Assembly (NCBI GenBank): GCA_031553395.1
Contig: JAVBLR010000001.1
Span: 294,846 to 358,845, forward strand
Direction: 5' to 3'
Origin: WRGA01 sp031553395
GTDB taxonomy: Bacteria > Bacteroidota > Bacteroidia > Bacteroidales > WRGA01
Length of the DNA stretch: 64,000 bases
Under the pieces are notes generated by a model. That model made no database searches. It had not been told where the DNA came from and saw nothing but the letters and a program-made list of their open reading frames with translations. Below, one piece after another: positions 1 to 8,406 of this stretch. Numbering within the stretch: the first letter of the stretch is position 1; every line of letters begins with the position of its first letter. The translations under genes were made by a program, and so were the position numbers.

Positions 1-340
1 AATAAAGCATAACATCGATAGAATCTATCTTATTATTGATAACAGAATCGGGAAAAGCATTTCCTTCTGTACAGAAAAACTGACACATATAGTCAGACTT
101 CAGTGAACCGAAAATGGGGTCATCAAATTGTCCGAGTAGCCCATTGACCGATTTTGCACAAATAGAATCTACTTTGATCGTGGAAGTATTAGATGCTAAA
201 GAAATTGTATCTGCAAATACAAAAACGTCATCTTCCGAGGGTTGTACATCCAATCCGATAGAATTCAGATCATCATTGCAGGCAGTTGTTAAAGAAAGAA
301 TAGCTACAACGAGAAGTGTAGCTAAAGAACCTATTTTCAT
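1..340 (-). CDS. DUF4270 family lipoprotein (5' part only)
   Basis: Reading the minus strand from an ATG at 340 gives an SpII lipoprotein signal ending in T-A-C followed by NDDLNSIGLDVQPSEDDV. It continues in frame to the window edge, so the C-terminal part is missing here. The N-D-D-L-N-S-I-G-L-D-V-Q-P start and the later stretch with paired short beta-strand-like segments match the DUF4270 family of Bacteroidetes outer-membrane lipoproteins, whose function is unknown. The gene starts 22 bp after the stop of the glycogen-synthase-like gene, so the two are probably cotranscribed. I recall the same gene order in Bacteroides. Family call from memory, not searched. Confidence 0.8.
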   Translation of the reverse strand, partial: MKIGSLATLLVVAILSLTTACNDDLNSIGLDVQPSEDDVFVFADTISLASNTSTIKVDSICAKSVNGLLGQFDDPIFGSLKSDYMCQFFCTEGNAFPDSVINNKIDSIDVMLY

Positions 341-362
341 TTATTTATAATTTCAAAATTAT

Positions 363-1184
363 TTATTCCAAAACTTTATCATAAAAGTCATTGTATGCAT
401 CAATATAGCCTTCGGACTCTTGATGTGGCAAAAATAGCTTTTTTGATTTTTGTGTGTAGTCTAATAAAGTATTATTAACATTATCACTTCCTTGTATTAC
501 TCCATCGGAAAAATCTATAGCCAATTTGTTTAAAGCTTCATAATCAATAGTTTTAGTTATGGATGAAAGATGATTTTGTTCTATCCCATCCAATAGCAAT
601 TTATTAGCAAATGATTTCTCAAAGGGCTTCTCAAAAGAGTTTTCGTATAAAGAATAAATAACTTTAGAATTCCGGAATGAAGGTTCGTCGCTATAAGCTT
701 TTTTAATATAAATAGGAGCTAATGCGGTAAGCCAACCATGACAATGTACAATATCGGGAGTCCAACGCAATTTTTTTACAGTTTCCAATACTCCTCTGAT
801 AAAAAATATAGCACGTTCTTCGTTATTATTAAAATCAAGAACATTTACATCTTCTCCATTTTCCGCCATAGACTTACGAGGAAAATAATCTTCATTATCA
901 ATAAAATATACTTGCATCCGGGCAGCTTGAATGGAAGCTACTTTAATAATAAGCGGATGATCGGTATCATCAATAATAAGATTCATTCCCGACAAGCGGA
1001 TAACTTCATGCAGTTGGTTACGCCTTTCATTGATGCTTCCGTATTTAGGCATAAAAGTCCTGATTTCCCGGCCTTTTTCTTGCGTAGCTTGCGGTAATTG
1101 TCTACTAATAGATGCGATTTCCGTTTCCGGCAGATAAGGGGTTATTTCTTGCGAAATAAAGAGTATCCTGGTATTCTTTGTCAT
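363..1184 (-). CDS. Short GT5 glycogen/starch-synthase-like protein
   Basis: This 273-residue protein has the fold start of GT5 glycogen synthases: ILFISQEITPYLPE at residues 7-20, then a PKYGSINERR-like segment (about 46-55) and a DIVHCHGWLTALAPIYIK segment (about 144-161) typical of the N-terminal Rossmann domain. It is only about 60% of the usual length and lacks the C-terminal GT-B domain. The K-T-G-G-L loop that binds ADP-glucose in GT5 enzymes is absent; the equivalent place reads P-E-T-E-I-A-S. It may therefore be a regulatory or non-catalytic homologue rather than an active synthase. TAnnTTTG-like boxes lie at 1217-1224 and 1200-1207 upstream. The next gene (DUF4270) follows after 22 bp. 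Confidence 0.75.
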   Translation of the reverse strand: MTKNTRILFISQEITPYLPETEIASISRQLPQATQEKGREIRTFMPKYGSINERRNQLHEVIRLSGMNLIIDDTDHPLIIKVASIQAARMQVYFIDNEDYFPRKSMAENGEDVNVLDFNNNEERAIFFIRGVLETVKKLRWTPDIVHCHGWLTALAPIYIKKAYSDEPSFRNSKVIYSLYENSFEKPFEKSFANKLLLDGIEQNHLSSITKTIDYEALNKLAIDFSDGVIQGSDNVNNTLLDYTQKSKKLFLPHQESEGYIDAYNDFYDKVLE

Positions 1185-1318
1185 ACTTAAACCTTAATTC
1201 AAAGATAATGGCTTTGCAAAATTAACGATAAATTCCTTAAGTTGTATCTTTCTTGATTCGAAACTTATTTTTATAGACGGAGTTTAAAGGGAAAAGTTGC
1301 AGTTATGACAAAAAAAAT

Positions 1319-1382
1319 TGAAGAAAAAAGAAAGAAGTGTGGAGTTTGAATTCAAACTCCACACTTCTTTCTTTTTTCTTCA
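1319..1382 (-). terminator. 64-bp perfect palindrome, hexokinase terminator
   Basis: Positions 1319-1350 and 1351-1382 are exact reverse complements with no spacer, centred on GAATTC. The outer part is A-rich then T-rich, so the RNA would be a GC-poor-ended hairpin with a terminal U-rich tract in both directions. It begins 9 bp after the hexokinase stop codon and precedes the glycogen-synthase-like gene, which fits an intrinsic terminator for hexokinase. The lack of any loop bases is unusual. Confidence 0.85.
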
Positions 1383-1390
1383 CATATCTT

Positions 1391-2599
1391 TCACGATAAT
1401 GCTGCAATTGCAGACCCAATAAGATTAGGGTCTTTCATTTCGTTAATGACAGTGACACTTATATCTTTTGGTAGCAAACTCTGAAGTTCTTTCGAAACAA
1501 GATTCTTATAATATGGACTATTATCCTTATCCTTACCCCAAAAAACACTTCCGTCTGCAGCCAAACATATCTTTTTAATTGAAGAATCCTGCGCAATCAA
1601 CACTTGAACCAACCCGGCAAGTGATGCGGCAACAAGTTTTGCAGACCTGTCGTAAATCCAGCAGGCAACAGTTGTGTGTTTTTCAAGATGTTCTTCCGGT
1701 TTATTGATCGTATTCGCTAAATCTCCACCATCAAAATCATATTTGATTTTTTCATGAGAAAAAAAAGTTTTAAATATTTCTCCCAAATATCCACCCGAAA
1801 TAGCTTTCTCAAAACGTTGTTGTCCTTTATTATTTGACATGGCATCAACTAAGCCGTCGATAACGGTCATGTAAGGAGGAGTGAAATTGCCAGACTCAAG
1901 ATTAACAGGAATTACATTACTATCCTTGTTATTAAGTTTTTCTATTTTATCAACTCTCATCAAGCTCGCCATATTTGTGCCAGTTCCCACAATTAAACCT
2001 ATATATGAATCGTATCCGGGAGCGCTAAGTCCAGCAAATAAACAAGCAACAGTGTCATTAATTACTTTGATATCAGTAAATGTAGTATTAATGCCTTTGT
2101 ATGTATTCAGATACTTAATTAATGGTTCTCCTAATGGATTATTTATCATATCGGGAATATTAATTCCTTTGGTCCAACGAAGAAGTATTGCGTCGCCATT
2201 AAGCCTAGACGCAGCTGGGTAAGAAAAGCAAAAACCAATTTGAGTAACCTCTTTATCCAGATTTTTTAGTTCGCTGATTGTAGCAGCCATTTCCCTAAAC
2301 AAATCTTCTTGTTTAAAACTGGCTGTTTCTTTTGCCGAAAGAAGTTTCTTTTTTATTTCGTTATCAATGATGGACGGTTTGCCATTTTCAAATTTAACAA
2401 TTGCTGCTCTGAAATTTGTTCCACCCCAATCAAGAACAAGGACTTTCCCATTTGTAATATCTTTTTTCGGATGAATGTGGGTAGGAATATCTGAAATTTC
2501 CAACCCATCTTTTTTAAGACCTTCTTCAATTTTACCTTGCAGATTATTTGCAATTGTTTTTAGTTCTTCGGTTGTTAATTCGAAAATGTTCTTTTCCAT
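1391..2599 (-). CDS. Hexokinase
   Basis: A 402-residue cytosolic sugar kinase that phosphorylates glucose or other hexoses with ATP. It has the eukaryotic-type hexokinase signature: the phosphate-1 loop VLDWGGTNFRAAIV near residues 54-67 and the later IVGTGTNMA loop near 205. This is the hexokinase (PF00349/PF03727) family found in Bacteroides, not the ROK family. The ATG at 2599 is followed by EKNIFELTTEELK, a normal start. A good Bacteroidetes promoter lies at 2641-2673, and a long palindromic terminator follows the stop. It is probably transcribed alone. Substrate preference cannot be read from the sequence. Confidence 0.9.
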   Translation of the reverse strand: MEKNIFELTTEELKTIANNLQGKIEEGLKKDGLEISDIPTHIHPKKDITNGKVLVLDWGGTNFRAAIVKFENGKPSIIDNEIKKKLLSAKETASFKQEDLFREMAATISELKNLDKEVTQIGFCFSYPAASRLNGDAILLRWTKGINIPDMINNPLGEPLIKYLNTYKGINTTFTDIKVINDTVACLFAGLSAPGYDSYIGLIVGTGTNMASLMRVDKIEKLNNKDSNVIPVNLESGNFTPPYMTVIDGLVDAMSNNKGQQRFEKAISGGYLGEIFKTFFSHEKIKYDFDGGDLANTINKPEEHLEKHTTVACWIYDRSAKLVAASLAGLVQVLIAQDSSIKKICLAADGSVFWGKDKDNSPYYKNLVSKELQSLLPKDISVTVINEMKDPNLIGSAIAALS

Positions 2600-2640
2600 G
2601 GTTTATTTATTAAGTTTAAAATTAGGATTTTTGAGTGTTT

Positions 2641-2673
2641 GCAAATATAATAATCTTTTTTGAGTGCAACAAA
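2641..2673 (-). promoter_or_regulatory. Promoter of hexokinase
   Basis: On the minus strand TATATTTGC (2649 to 2641) matches the Bacteroidetes -7 consensus TAnnTTTG, and TTTG (2673 to 2670) sits 20 bp upstream as the -33 box. Start codon at 2599. Confidence 0.7.
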
Positions 2674-2735
2674 GGATTATTCGTTGTGGAAAAGAGATTT
2701 CAAACAAAAACTGGGAAAACTTTCGGGATTATCGT

Positions 2736-2766
2736 TTTGTTTTATCGTAAATTTATTTACCTTTGC
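2736..2766 (+). promoter_or_regulatory. Promoter of tRNA-Arg
   Basis: TACCTTTGC at 2758-2766 matches TAnnTTTG, with TTTG at 2736-2739 18 bp upstream. The tRNA begins 19 bp after the -7 box. Confidence 0.7.
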
Positions 2767-2784
2767 AACCGCAAAATAAAAAAG

Positions 2785-2858
2785 GGTCCGGTAGCTCAGC
2801 TGGATAGAGCAACAGCCTTCTAAGCTGTGGGTCTTGAGTTCGAATCTCAACCGGATCA
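2785..2858 (+). tRNA. tRNA-Arg (anticodon TCT)
   Basis: A complete 74-nt cloverleaf. The acceptor GGTCCGG (2785-2791) pairs with CCGGATC (2851-2857) with one G-T pair, and the discriminator is A2858. The D-arm is GCTC/GAGC. The anticodon stem ACAGC/GCTGT closes the loop CTTCTAA with anticodon TCT, and the T-arm is TTGAG-TTCGAAT-CTCAA. The 3' CCA is not encoded. Confidence 0.97.
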
Positions 2859-2861
2859 CTT

Positions 2862-2902
2862 AAAAAACGGTATTGTAAATTATTTACAATACCGTTTTTT
2901 CC
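2862..2902 (+). terminator. Intrinsic terminator after tRNA-Arg
   Basis: Arms 2862-2879 and 2883-2900 are 18-nt perfect complements around a 3-nt loop, and the right arm ends in a T-run. It begins 3 nt after the tRNA. It can also serve the DUF169 gene arriving from the other strand. Confidence 0.85.
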
Positions 2903-2920
2903 TTTTCTAAAGAACCACTA

Positions 2921-3634
2921 TTACGGTTTATTAATTCTATCACGCAATTTGCTCCATGCAGGTGTTCCGAATAAGCTGCTATTTCTCATGGTATGGTACA
3001 TTTCTTTGAATCTCGACATAGGTATCACAAAGCTGAGGGTATTCTCTTCTAAATGGGGACGAACAGACAGGTCGAAACAGCCTATAAATGTTCGTCTGCC
3101 GTTCTTCTTGTTTTCAATAACAGCATCCGTTATCACAGTAGAGCAACCCGAACCAAACCTTGATGTAACCGCATTGTCCGAGTTGTTATCGAAATAAGCC
3201 CATGTAGCCAAAGCCGACAGAATATCGGGAGCAGCAAAGAATATGATTCCTTCTATATCATTAAAGCTCTCAATCCGATCTATTCGGTTTATATTGAGGT
3301 ATTTTTTATCTGTTTTGGGTACTCCGGTTTGCTTTAAGAAGTCGAGCATTAGCTCCGGCGTCTCTTTGTCTTTTTCTTTTACAGACACAAAATTAGGAAC
3401 GTGAGTAGGCATCTCCGTAAATCCGGTATAGAATTTTCCACCGCCGCAACCTATATTTTCAACATTCAGGCTTATAGAATTCCCATCTCTCACATTTCTT
3501 ATCTCTTTAAAAAAGCAACCATTAATTTTTTCTGTTTGCGCAATAGGTTTATCAGAATACCAGAAAGCAAGAGGTAGTTCAGCTGATTCTCCAAATGCTT
3601 CTTTATAGCTATTAATGAATGATGTAACTTCCAT
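2921..3634 (-). CDS. DUF169 family protein
   Basis: The protein is about 237 residues and begins MEVTSFINSYKEAFG. The middle carries GCGGGKFYTGF near residue 61 and later GSGCSTVITDAV near 158. This glycine/cysteine pattern, with the preceding PLAFWYSD, is typical of DUF169 (PF02596), a family of unknown function seen in anaerobes and archaea and sometimes near corrinoid metabolism. I placed the start at the ATG at 3634; the frame stays open to a TTG at 3700, but that extension reads through the decayed upstream gene and looks non-native. The upstream neighbour is a broken membrane-protein gene. No promoter is obvious inside the remnant, so transcription may start further up near 4100. Confidence 0.75.
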   Translation of the reverse strand: MEVTSFINSYKEAFGESAELPLAFWYSDKPIAQTEKINGCFFKEIRNVRDGNSISLNVENIGCGGGKFYTGFTEMPTHVPNFVSVKEKDKETPELMLDFLKQTGVPKTDKKYLNINRIDRIESFNDIEGIIFFAAPDILSALATWAYFDNNSDNAVTSRFGSGCSTVITDAVIENKKNGRRTFIGCFDLSVRPHLEENTLSFVIPMSRFKEMYHTMRNSSLFGTPAWSKLRDRINKP

Positions 3635-3683
3635 GTCTTTTGATTTTGAGGTTATAATACCTGTTTTTCTTTTTTCACGGTTT

Positions 3684-4037
3684 TTATATCGAAATAACAA
3701 TGACTACTAATAGTAAGAAAGTTTGAACAGTTCCCCATATTTGTGTCATGCGTATGTTTTCAAGAAATACCAAATCTGTTAGTGCCGCATCCCGAAGTTG
3801 GTCTGCAATAATAACGTTATTATTAATACAAGGCCCGAGAACAAACGTTCCGAAGAGTATTTGCAAGACTATCATTATCCACTTAACTATAATCCAAATG
3901 TGCTTGAAAAATTCCCAATTTGTCCATATGCTGTAAATCAATCCTGTCACATTATACTTAAAACAACAAGTTCTTTGATAAAAAAGTTTACAAATACTTA
4001 TTTTGATAAGGTTATATAAGTCTTTTAATATATACAT
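3684..4037 (-). pseudogene. Decayed integral membrane protein gene
   Basis: The conserved part reads TGLIYSIWTNWEFFKHIWI (roughly residues 31-49), then VKWIMIVLQILFGTFVLGP and a late membrane segment. It resembles a common Bacteroidetes/Firmicutes four-helix membrane protein of about 150 residues (DUF2269-like, from memory). The first helix expected before it is missing and is replaced by an unrelated, poorly membrane-like start. After the stop at 3684 the same frame still spells KP-stop-KKKNR, where relatives have a KPWKKK tail, so TGG seems to have become TGA. I read it as a pseudogene rather than a functional short protein. It lies just upstream of DUF169. Confidence 0.55.
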
Positions 4038-4085
4038 TTTTTTTAATTTTTAACATAAGAAATTTGACTTGAAATCTTAATTTTT

Positions 4086-4113
4086 GGAACTTTGTTCCGT
4101 GAACAATCGTTCA
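4086..4113. promoter_or_regulatory. Two adjacent TetR-like operator palindromes
   Basis: GGAAC-TTT-GTTCC (4086-4098) is followed after one base by TGAAC-AATC-GTTCA (4100-4113). Both are dyads built from the same GAAC/GTTC half-site, a pattern common in TetR-family operators. They lie between the divergent decayed membrane gene and the DUF5686 gene. No TetR gene is present in the window. Binding protein inferred only from the half-site type. Confidence 0.45.
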
Positions 4114-4271
4114 TTTTTTTTGTATTTATAAGAATAAAAGAACATTTGAATTTGTATTATAGGACTAATCTGCTTGCATACAAAATATTATCTTTCTAGT
4201 AGAAAATTTAAGAATATGAAGACAAACATATAAAATATGAACGTTTCCATATTTAATATGAAAATATACAC

Positions 4272-6833
4272 ATGAAGTATAGGATTACATTCTTAGTTGC
4301 TTGTTTACTATTTACGGGTTTAATAACCGGACAAAATACAATAATAAAAGGATTTATAACAGATTCTATCTCAGGAGAAAGATTGGATTATGCCTCTATA
4401 TCAATTGAAGGAACAACCATTGGAACAACCACCGATTCAAACGGTAATTTTACATTATCAACCGATTCAAAAACAAAAGGGCTGTTAAGAGTTTTTTTCA
4501 TGGGTTATAATGAAAAAATAGTAAAATTCACGCCAGGAAAAACAAATACACTTACCATACAATTAGTACCCACATCATTTACATTGCCTGAAGTAGTTAT
4601 CAGACCGGGAAAAGAAAAGTACAGTAAAAAAGATAATCCGGCTGTGATATTTGCAAAAAATGTAATTGCTTCAAGAAACCGGAATAACCCGTTAAATCAC
4701 GAATATTTCCAGTACGACCATTATCAGAAGATAGTTTTGGCTGCCAATGATTATCAGGCCAAGCCAAAACGGGAAGATGGAAAAATAAGGAAATTAGACT
4801 TCCTTTCGGATTATGTCGACACCTTGAATACAGGTAAAACTATCCTTCCTTTATCCGAAAAAGAAAAAATAGAAACTGTTTATTACAGGAAAGAACCCAA
4901 AAGTGAAAGGCGGGTAGTAAAAGGATTTAAATCTGCCGGAGTAGATGATTTTCTGTCCCATGATGGTGTTCAGCAGTTTTTGGAAGAGGTTTTTCATGAA
5001 ATGAATATTTTTCAGAATGATATTCCATTGCTTCAACTCAGGTTTGTAAGCCCTCTTTCTACTATAGGTCCCGATTATTATAAGTACTATTTAAGAGACA
5101 CTATAGTTGTAGACGGAGAGCTTTGTGCAAACCTGGAATTTGCTCCTTTTAATTCCGAATCTTTTGGCTTTACAGGCTATTTATTTGTAACGCTTGATTC
5201 GACATTTTTTGTAAAAAAAGCATTGATATATGTGCCAAGAACCATTAATCTGAATTATACAAAAAACATGAGTATAGAGCAGGAATATAAGCGTACAGAT
5301 GATGGAACAAGGCTTATCATAAAAGATGATATAAATGTAGATTTTAAACTGTCTGAAAAATCAAAAGGTTTGTATGCCAGACGTCTAAGTGTATATACGA
5401 ATCAGTCATTTAGTCCACCGGATGATGAAGATATTTTCAAACAAAGCAATCCTGTTATTGTGTTGGATGATGCTAAGAAAATGAAAGAAGATTTTTGGAA
5501 ATCAATTCGCCCGGCTGATGCAGTTAAACGAAATCCGAATACAGTAGCCAAATTAATGGCTCAATTACGTACTATTCCGGTATTCAGTATAACAGAAAAA
5601 GCTGTTTCCATTCTTGCATCCGGGTATATTCCAACGAATGGAGATAAAGAGAAAAGTAAATTTGAGATTGGACCGGCAAATACTTTTATTAGCGGCAATG
5701 CAATTGAAGGCGCTCGTTTCCGTATGGGAGGAAGTACAACTACCGCTTTTAATAAAAGATTGTTTTTGGAGGGATATGGAGCATACGGAACCAAAGATGA
5801 AATATTCAAATATGATGGATTAATCGAATATTCCTTTAATGATAAAAAGGAATACCGGAGAGAATTTCCTCTTCGTTCTATCCGTGCAGAGTATAATTAT
5901 GATATTAATCAACTGGGACAACATTATATGTACACCAGTAAAGATAATGTATTTATTGCTTGGAAACGACAAAAAGATGATCGTGCCACTTATTTACGAA
6001 ATGCCGAATTAACTTTTAGTAGCGAGTACTATAATGGAATAGGATATAATATCATTGCCCGGAATATGAAAGAATATTCGACAGAATATGCCGTATTTGA
6101 TGAAATTGGGGCAGATGGGCAAATTACGCCGTTGAATTCTTACACAATGAGTGAATTGGAGTTCAGGTTTCGGTATGCGCCACATGAAAAATTCTATCAA
6201 ACCCGTAATTTAAGGTATCCAATTACATTTGATGTTCCGATATTCAATCTTAGCCATGTAACAGCTCAGAAAGGTTTTTTGGGTTCTTCTTACACCTACA
6301 ATCGCACGGATTTCAGATTTGAAAGGCGTTTTTGGTTTTCGGCATTTGGTTACGTCGATTTTATAGGGAAAGCCGGTAAAGTTTGGAATAAAGTTCCTTA
6401 TCCATTATTGGTAATACCTAATGCCAATCTTTCTTATACCATTCAGCCAGAGTCATATACAAATATGAATGCGATGGAATTCTTGAGTGATGAGTATTTA
6501 TCATGGGATGCAACTTATTATATGAATGGGCTTATACTGAATCGATTGCCGTTAATTAAAAAGTTGAGATGTAGGGAAGTAATTTCTTTCCGCGGTTTGT
6601 ATGGAAATTTAACAGATAAAAATAACCCTGCTATCAATGGCGAAGGCCTATTTCAATTTCCGGCAGGTTCCTACGCTATGGACGGAAATAGTACACCTTA
6701 CATGGAAATGGGTGTTGGAATAGAAAATATACTTAATTTTATCCGGTTAGATTATGTTTGGAGATTAACATACAGAGATAATCCCAATATACAGAAAACA
6801 GGTGTTCGTTTTGCTGTAAAATTCTCATTTTAA
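4272..6833 (+). CDS. DUF5686 / carboxypeptidase-regulatory-like outer-membrane protein
   Basis: An 853-residue exported protein with a clear signal peptide (MKYRITFLVACLLFTGLITG, cut before Q). Residues about 22-110 form a CarboxypepD_reg-like beta-sandwich (IIKGFITDSISGERLDYASI, then GTTIGTTTDSNGNFTL), the plug-side module usual in Bacteroidetes TonB-dependent proteins. The rest matches the DUF5686 family: alternating hydrophobic beta strands, many aromatic ends, and a C-terminal strand ending RFAVKFSF, as expected of an outer-membrane barrel. There is no SusD partner next to it, so it is not a typical SusCD pair. It ends at a bidirectional terminator. Function unknown. Confidence 0.85.
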   Translation: MKYRITFLVACLLFTGLITGQNTIIKGFITDSISGERLDYASISIEGTTIGTTTDSNGNFTLSTDSKTKGLLRVFFMGYNEKIVKFTPGKTNTLTIQLVPTSFTLPEVVIRPGKEKYSKKDNPAVIFAKNVIASRNRNNPLNHEYFQYDHYQKIVLAANDYQAKPKREDGKIRKLDFLSDYVDTLNTGKTILPLSEKEKIETVYYRKEPKSERRVVKGFKSAGVDDFLSHDGVQQFLEEVFHEMNIFQNDIPLLQLRFVSPLSTIGPDYYKYYLRDTIVVDGELCANLEFAPFNSESFGFTGYLFVTLDSTFFVKKALIYVPRTINLNYTKNMSIEQEYKRTDDGTRLIIKDDINVDFKLSEKSKGLYARRLSVYTNQSFSPPDDEDIFKQSNPVIVLDDAKKMKEDFWKSIRPADAVKRNPNTVAKLMAQLRTIPVFSITEKAVSILASGYIPTNGDKEKSKFEIGPANTFISGNAIEGARFRMGGSTTTAFNKRLFLEGYGAYGTKDEIFKYDGLIEYSFNDKKEYRREFPLRSIRAEYNYDINQLGQHYMYTSKDNVFIAWKRQKDDRATYLRNAELTFSSEYYNGIGYNIIARNMKEYSTEYAVFDEIGADGQITPLNSYTMSELEFRFRYAPHEKFYQTRNLRYPITFDVPIFNLSHVTAQKGFLGSSYTYNRTDFRFERRFWFSAFGYVDFIGKAGKVWNKVPYPLLVIPNANLSYTIQPESYTNMNAMEFLSDEYLSWDATYYMNGLILNRLPLIKKLRCREVISFRGLYGNLTDKNNPAINGEGLFQFPAGSYAMDGNSTPYMEMGVGIENILNFIRLDYVWRLTYRDNPNIQKTGVRFAVKFSF

Positions 6834-6837
6834 AATA

Positions 6838-6876
6838 ATGAAAGTTGAAAATGATTGATTCATTTTCAACTTTCAT
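6838..6876. terminator. Bidirectional terminator between convergent genes
   Basis: Arms 6838-6854 and 6860-6876 are 17-nt perfect complements with a 5-nt loop. It lies between the stop of the DUF5686 gene at 6833 and the stop of the convergent lipoprotein at 6895. Confidence 0.8.
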
Positions 6877-6894
6877 TTGTTAAAAAATTACACT

Positions 6895-8211
6895 TTACTG
6901 TGGTTTCGCAAATTCGACCATGTTTTTGAAACTGCCGTCTTCATTAAAGGAAATCATATACTTCCTGTCCACATTTATTATGTATCCATTTTGGTCGTGA
7001 AAGAGAGAATAAATTGCTTTGTTCTCATAGTTTTTGTTCAGGTAATCAATGGTTACAGCCGGAAGTTTTTCAACGATCTTTGAAGGTAAGCTCAGATAAA
7101 CCGCAGCTCCGTTTTCTATACGAAAAGTATTGATCCTAGTCCAATTGCCATCCATATCCGTTTCAACGGTAATATCATGATCTTCGCCTTCATATAAAAA
7201 CGTATAATCGTACACATAAGCACCTACAAGTGTGATTCCGTTCGGATATACATGTTTGTATGACCCAGTGAAATAATCCGATACCAGTTTGTTCGGCTTT
7301 TCAACAGGAGGAGGAACAATACCCGTATTTTCGTTTACCAGTAAATCTTTATTTTTGAAACGGAAACCATAATTTCCGTTCCCGTAAGAGGCCATAATTC
7401 GTATTCCTCCCAAATTACTTTGGTTTTTAAAAGCGTCGGAAATACTTGCCGACATTTCATTTTCGGTTATTGTGCCCAATAATGTTTCGGCGCCGGATGT
7501 GTTACTTACTAAGTCATTTATTTCAGCATGTATCCAATCTGCATTTTCATCGAAACTGATAGTCAATACATTTCCCATAAACAGGCGATAAGCTGTTCCT
7601 TCCGTTTCAGTCAGTTTGAATATATTTCCTATTATACTTTCCGATGTGATTCGATTGCGTGTCAAAAAATCCGTGATTTTCGACAATATTTTATCATCCG
7701 TAATATTCGCTTCAGCCAATGTTGTACCACTGTATGCAAGCAATTGAGTTTGAGCGTATCTTTTTGTTCCGTTATCCAATGTAATTATTATAGTGTGATC
7801 ATAAAAAGGCGAAAGTGATGTAATCTTTGCTTGAGGTTCTTTTCTGATCAAACATTGATAAACATATTCGTCCAATATGTCGGTAGCAGACGACGGAATT
7901 CCATCTTTGGCCGATATATTAACCCAATTTCCGCCAGAATTAAAAGCAACATAAATATTTCCTTCCAAAAGTGCATATAGGCTTGCGGTTTCTTTACTTG
8001 TTCCCCCTCCTGTTGATCGCAATTCCGAAAATGTGGGAGGTTCATAACTGACGGAAATTATCTTATTATCGGGAAAGTATTGAGCCAAAAACTCCTGGGA
8101 GGAAAGAGACAAATCTTCAATCTGTGGGTTTGACGGATTGTCATCATCGTTGCAACTGCCGAGAGTAATTATAACTGTCAGCAAAAATAAAATCAAATTC
8201 TTTTTTTTCAT
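6895..8211 (-). CDS. PepSY-like (DUF2874/BLIP-like) lipoprotein
   Basis: A 438-residue lipoprotein: signal peptide ending LGS-C at residue 20, followed by NDDDNPS, which favours surface display. Three related units are visible. The first starts LSSQEFLAQYFPDNKIISVSYE near residue 40. A middle one starts around the ILSKITDFL region. The last runs LPAVTIDYLNKNYENKAIY into DRKYMISFNEDGSFKN at the C terminus. Each shows the helix-then-sheet pattern with Y-x-V-x-F-x-x-D/G of PepSY-like beta-lactamase-inhibitor-like proteins common in Bacteroides. Function of the family is not settled; binding of peptides or proteases has been proposed. It stands alone between two non-coding gaps. Confidence 0.75.
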   Translation of the reverse strand: MKKKNLILFLLTVIITLGSCNDDDNPSNPQIEDLSLSSQEFLAQYFPDNKIISVSYEPPTFSELRSTGGGTSKETASLYALLEGNIYVAFNSGGNWVNISAKDGIPSSATDILDEYVYQCLIRKEPQAKITSLSPFYDHTIIITLDNGTKRYAQTQLLAYSGTTLAEANITDDKILSKITDFLTRNRITSESIIGNIFKLTETEGTAYRLFMGNVLTISFDENADWIHAEINDLVSNTSGAETLLGTITENEMSASISDAFKNQSNLGGIRIMASYGNGNYGFRFKNKDLLVNENTGIVPPPVEKPNKLVSDYFTGSYKHVYPNGITLVGAYVYDYTFLYEGEDHDITVETDMDGNWTRINTFRIENGAAVYLSLPSKIVEKLPAVTIDYLNKNYENKAIYSLFHDQNGYIINVDRKYMISFNEDGSFKNMVEFAKPQ

Positions 8212-8406
8212 ATTGAAGGATATTATACATTTCTATGTTATTTTGACACATAGAAAAATTGAGTCCCAAAATTAGCTTATTTCGGTGGTAGAACCTTATT
8301 TGGAGCAGAAAATATAATCGGAATTAATAAATTTTAAGCCAATAAAATACTTGCCAAATCAAAATCTAACAATGAGGTTGATAGGTAAACAGTCTATAGT
8401 AATTGC

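Noticed and set aside
2635..2823. Plus-strand 62-codon frame across the hexokinase upstream region
   Set aside because: It overlaps a good promoter pair and runs into tRNA-Arg, so it is non-coding DNA read by chance.
3635..3700. N-terminal extension of the DUF169 protein from a TTG at 3700
   Set aside because: The added residues are the out-of-frame tail of the decayed membrane protein gene and the ATG at 3634 gives a natural start.
4272..6833. SusC-type nutrient importer
   Set aside because: No TonB-dependent receptor plug motif beyond the regulatory-like domain, shorter than SusC, and no SusD gene follows; DUF5686 fits better.
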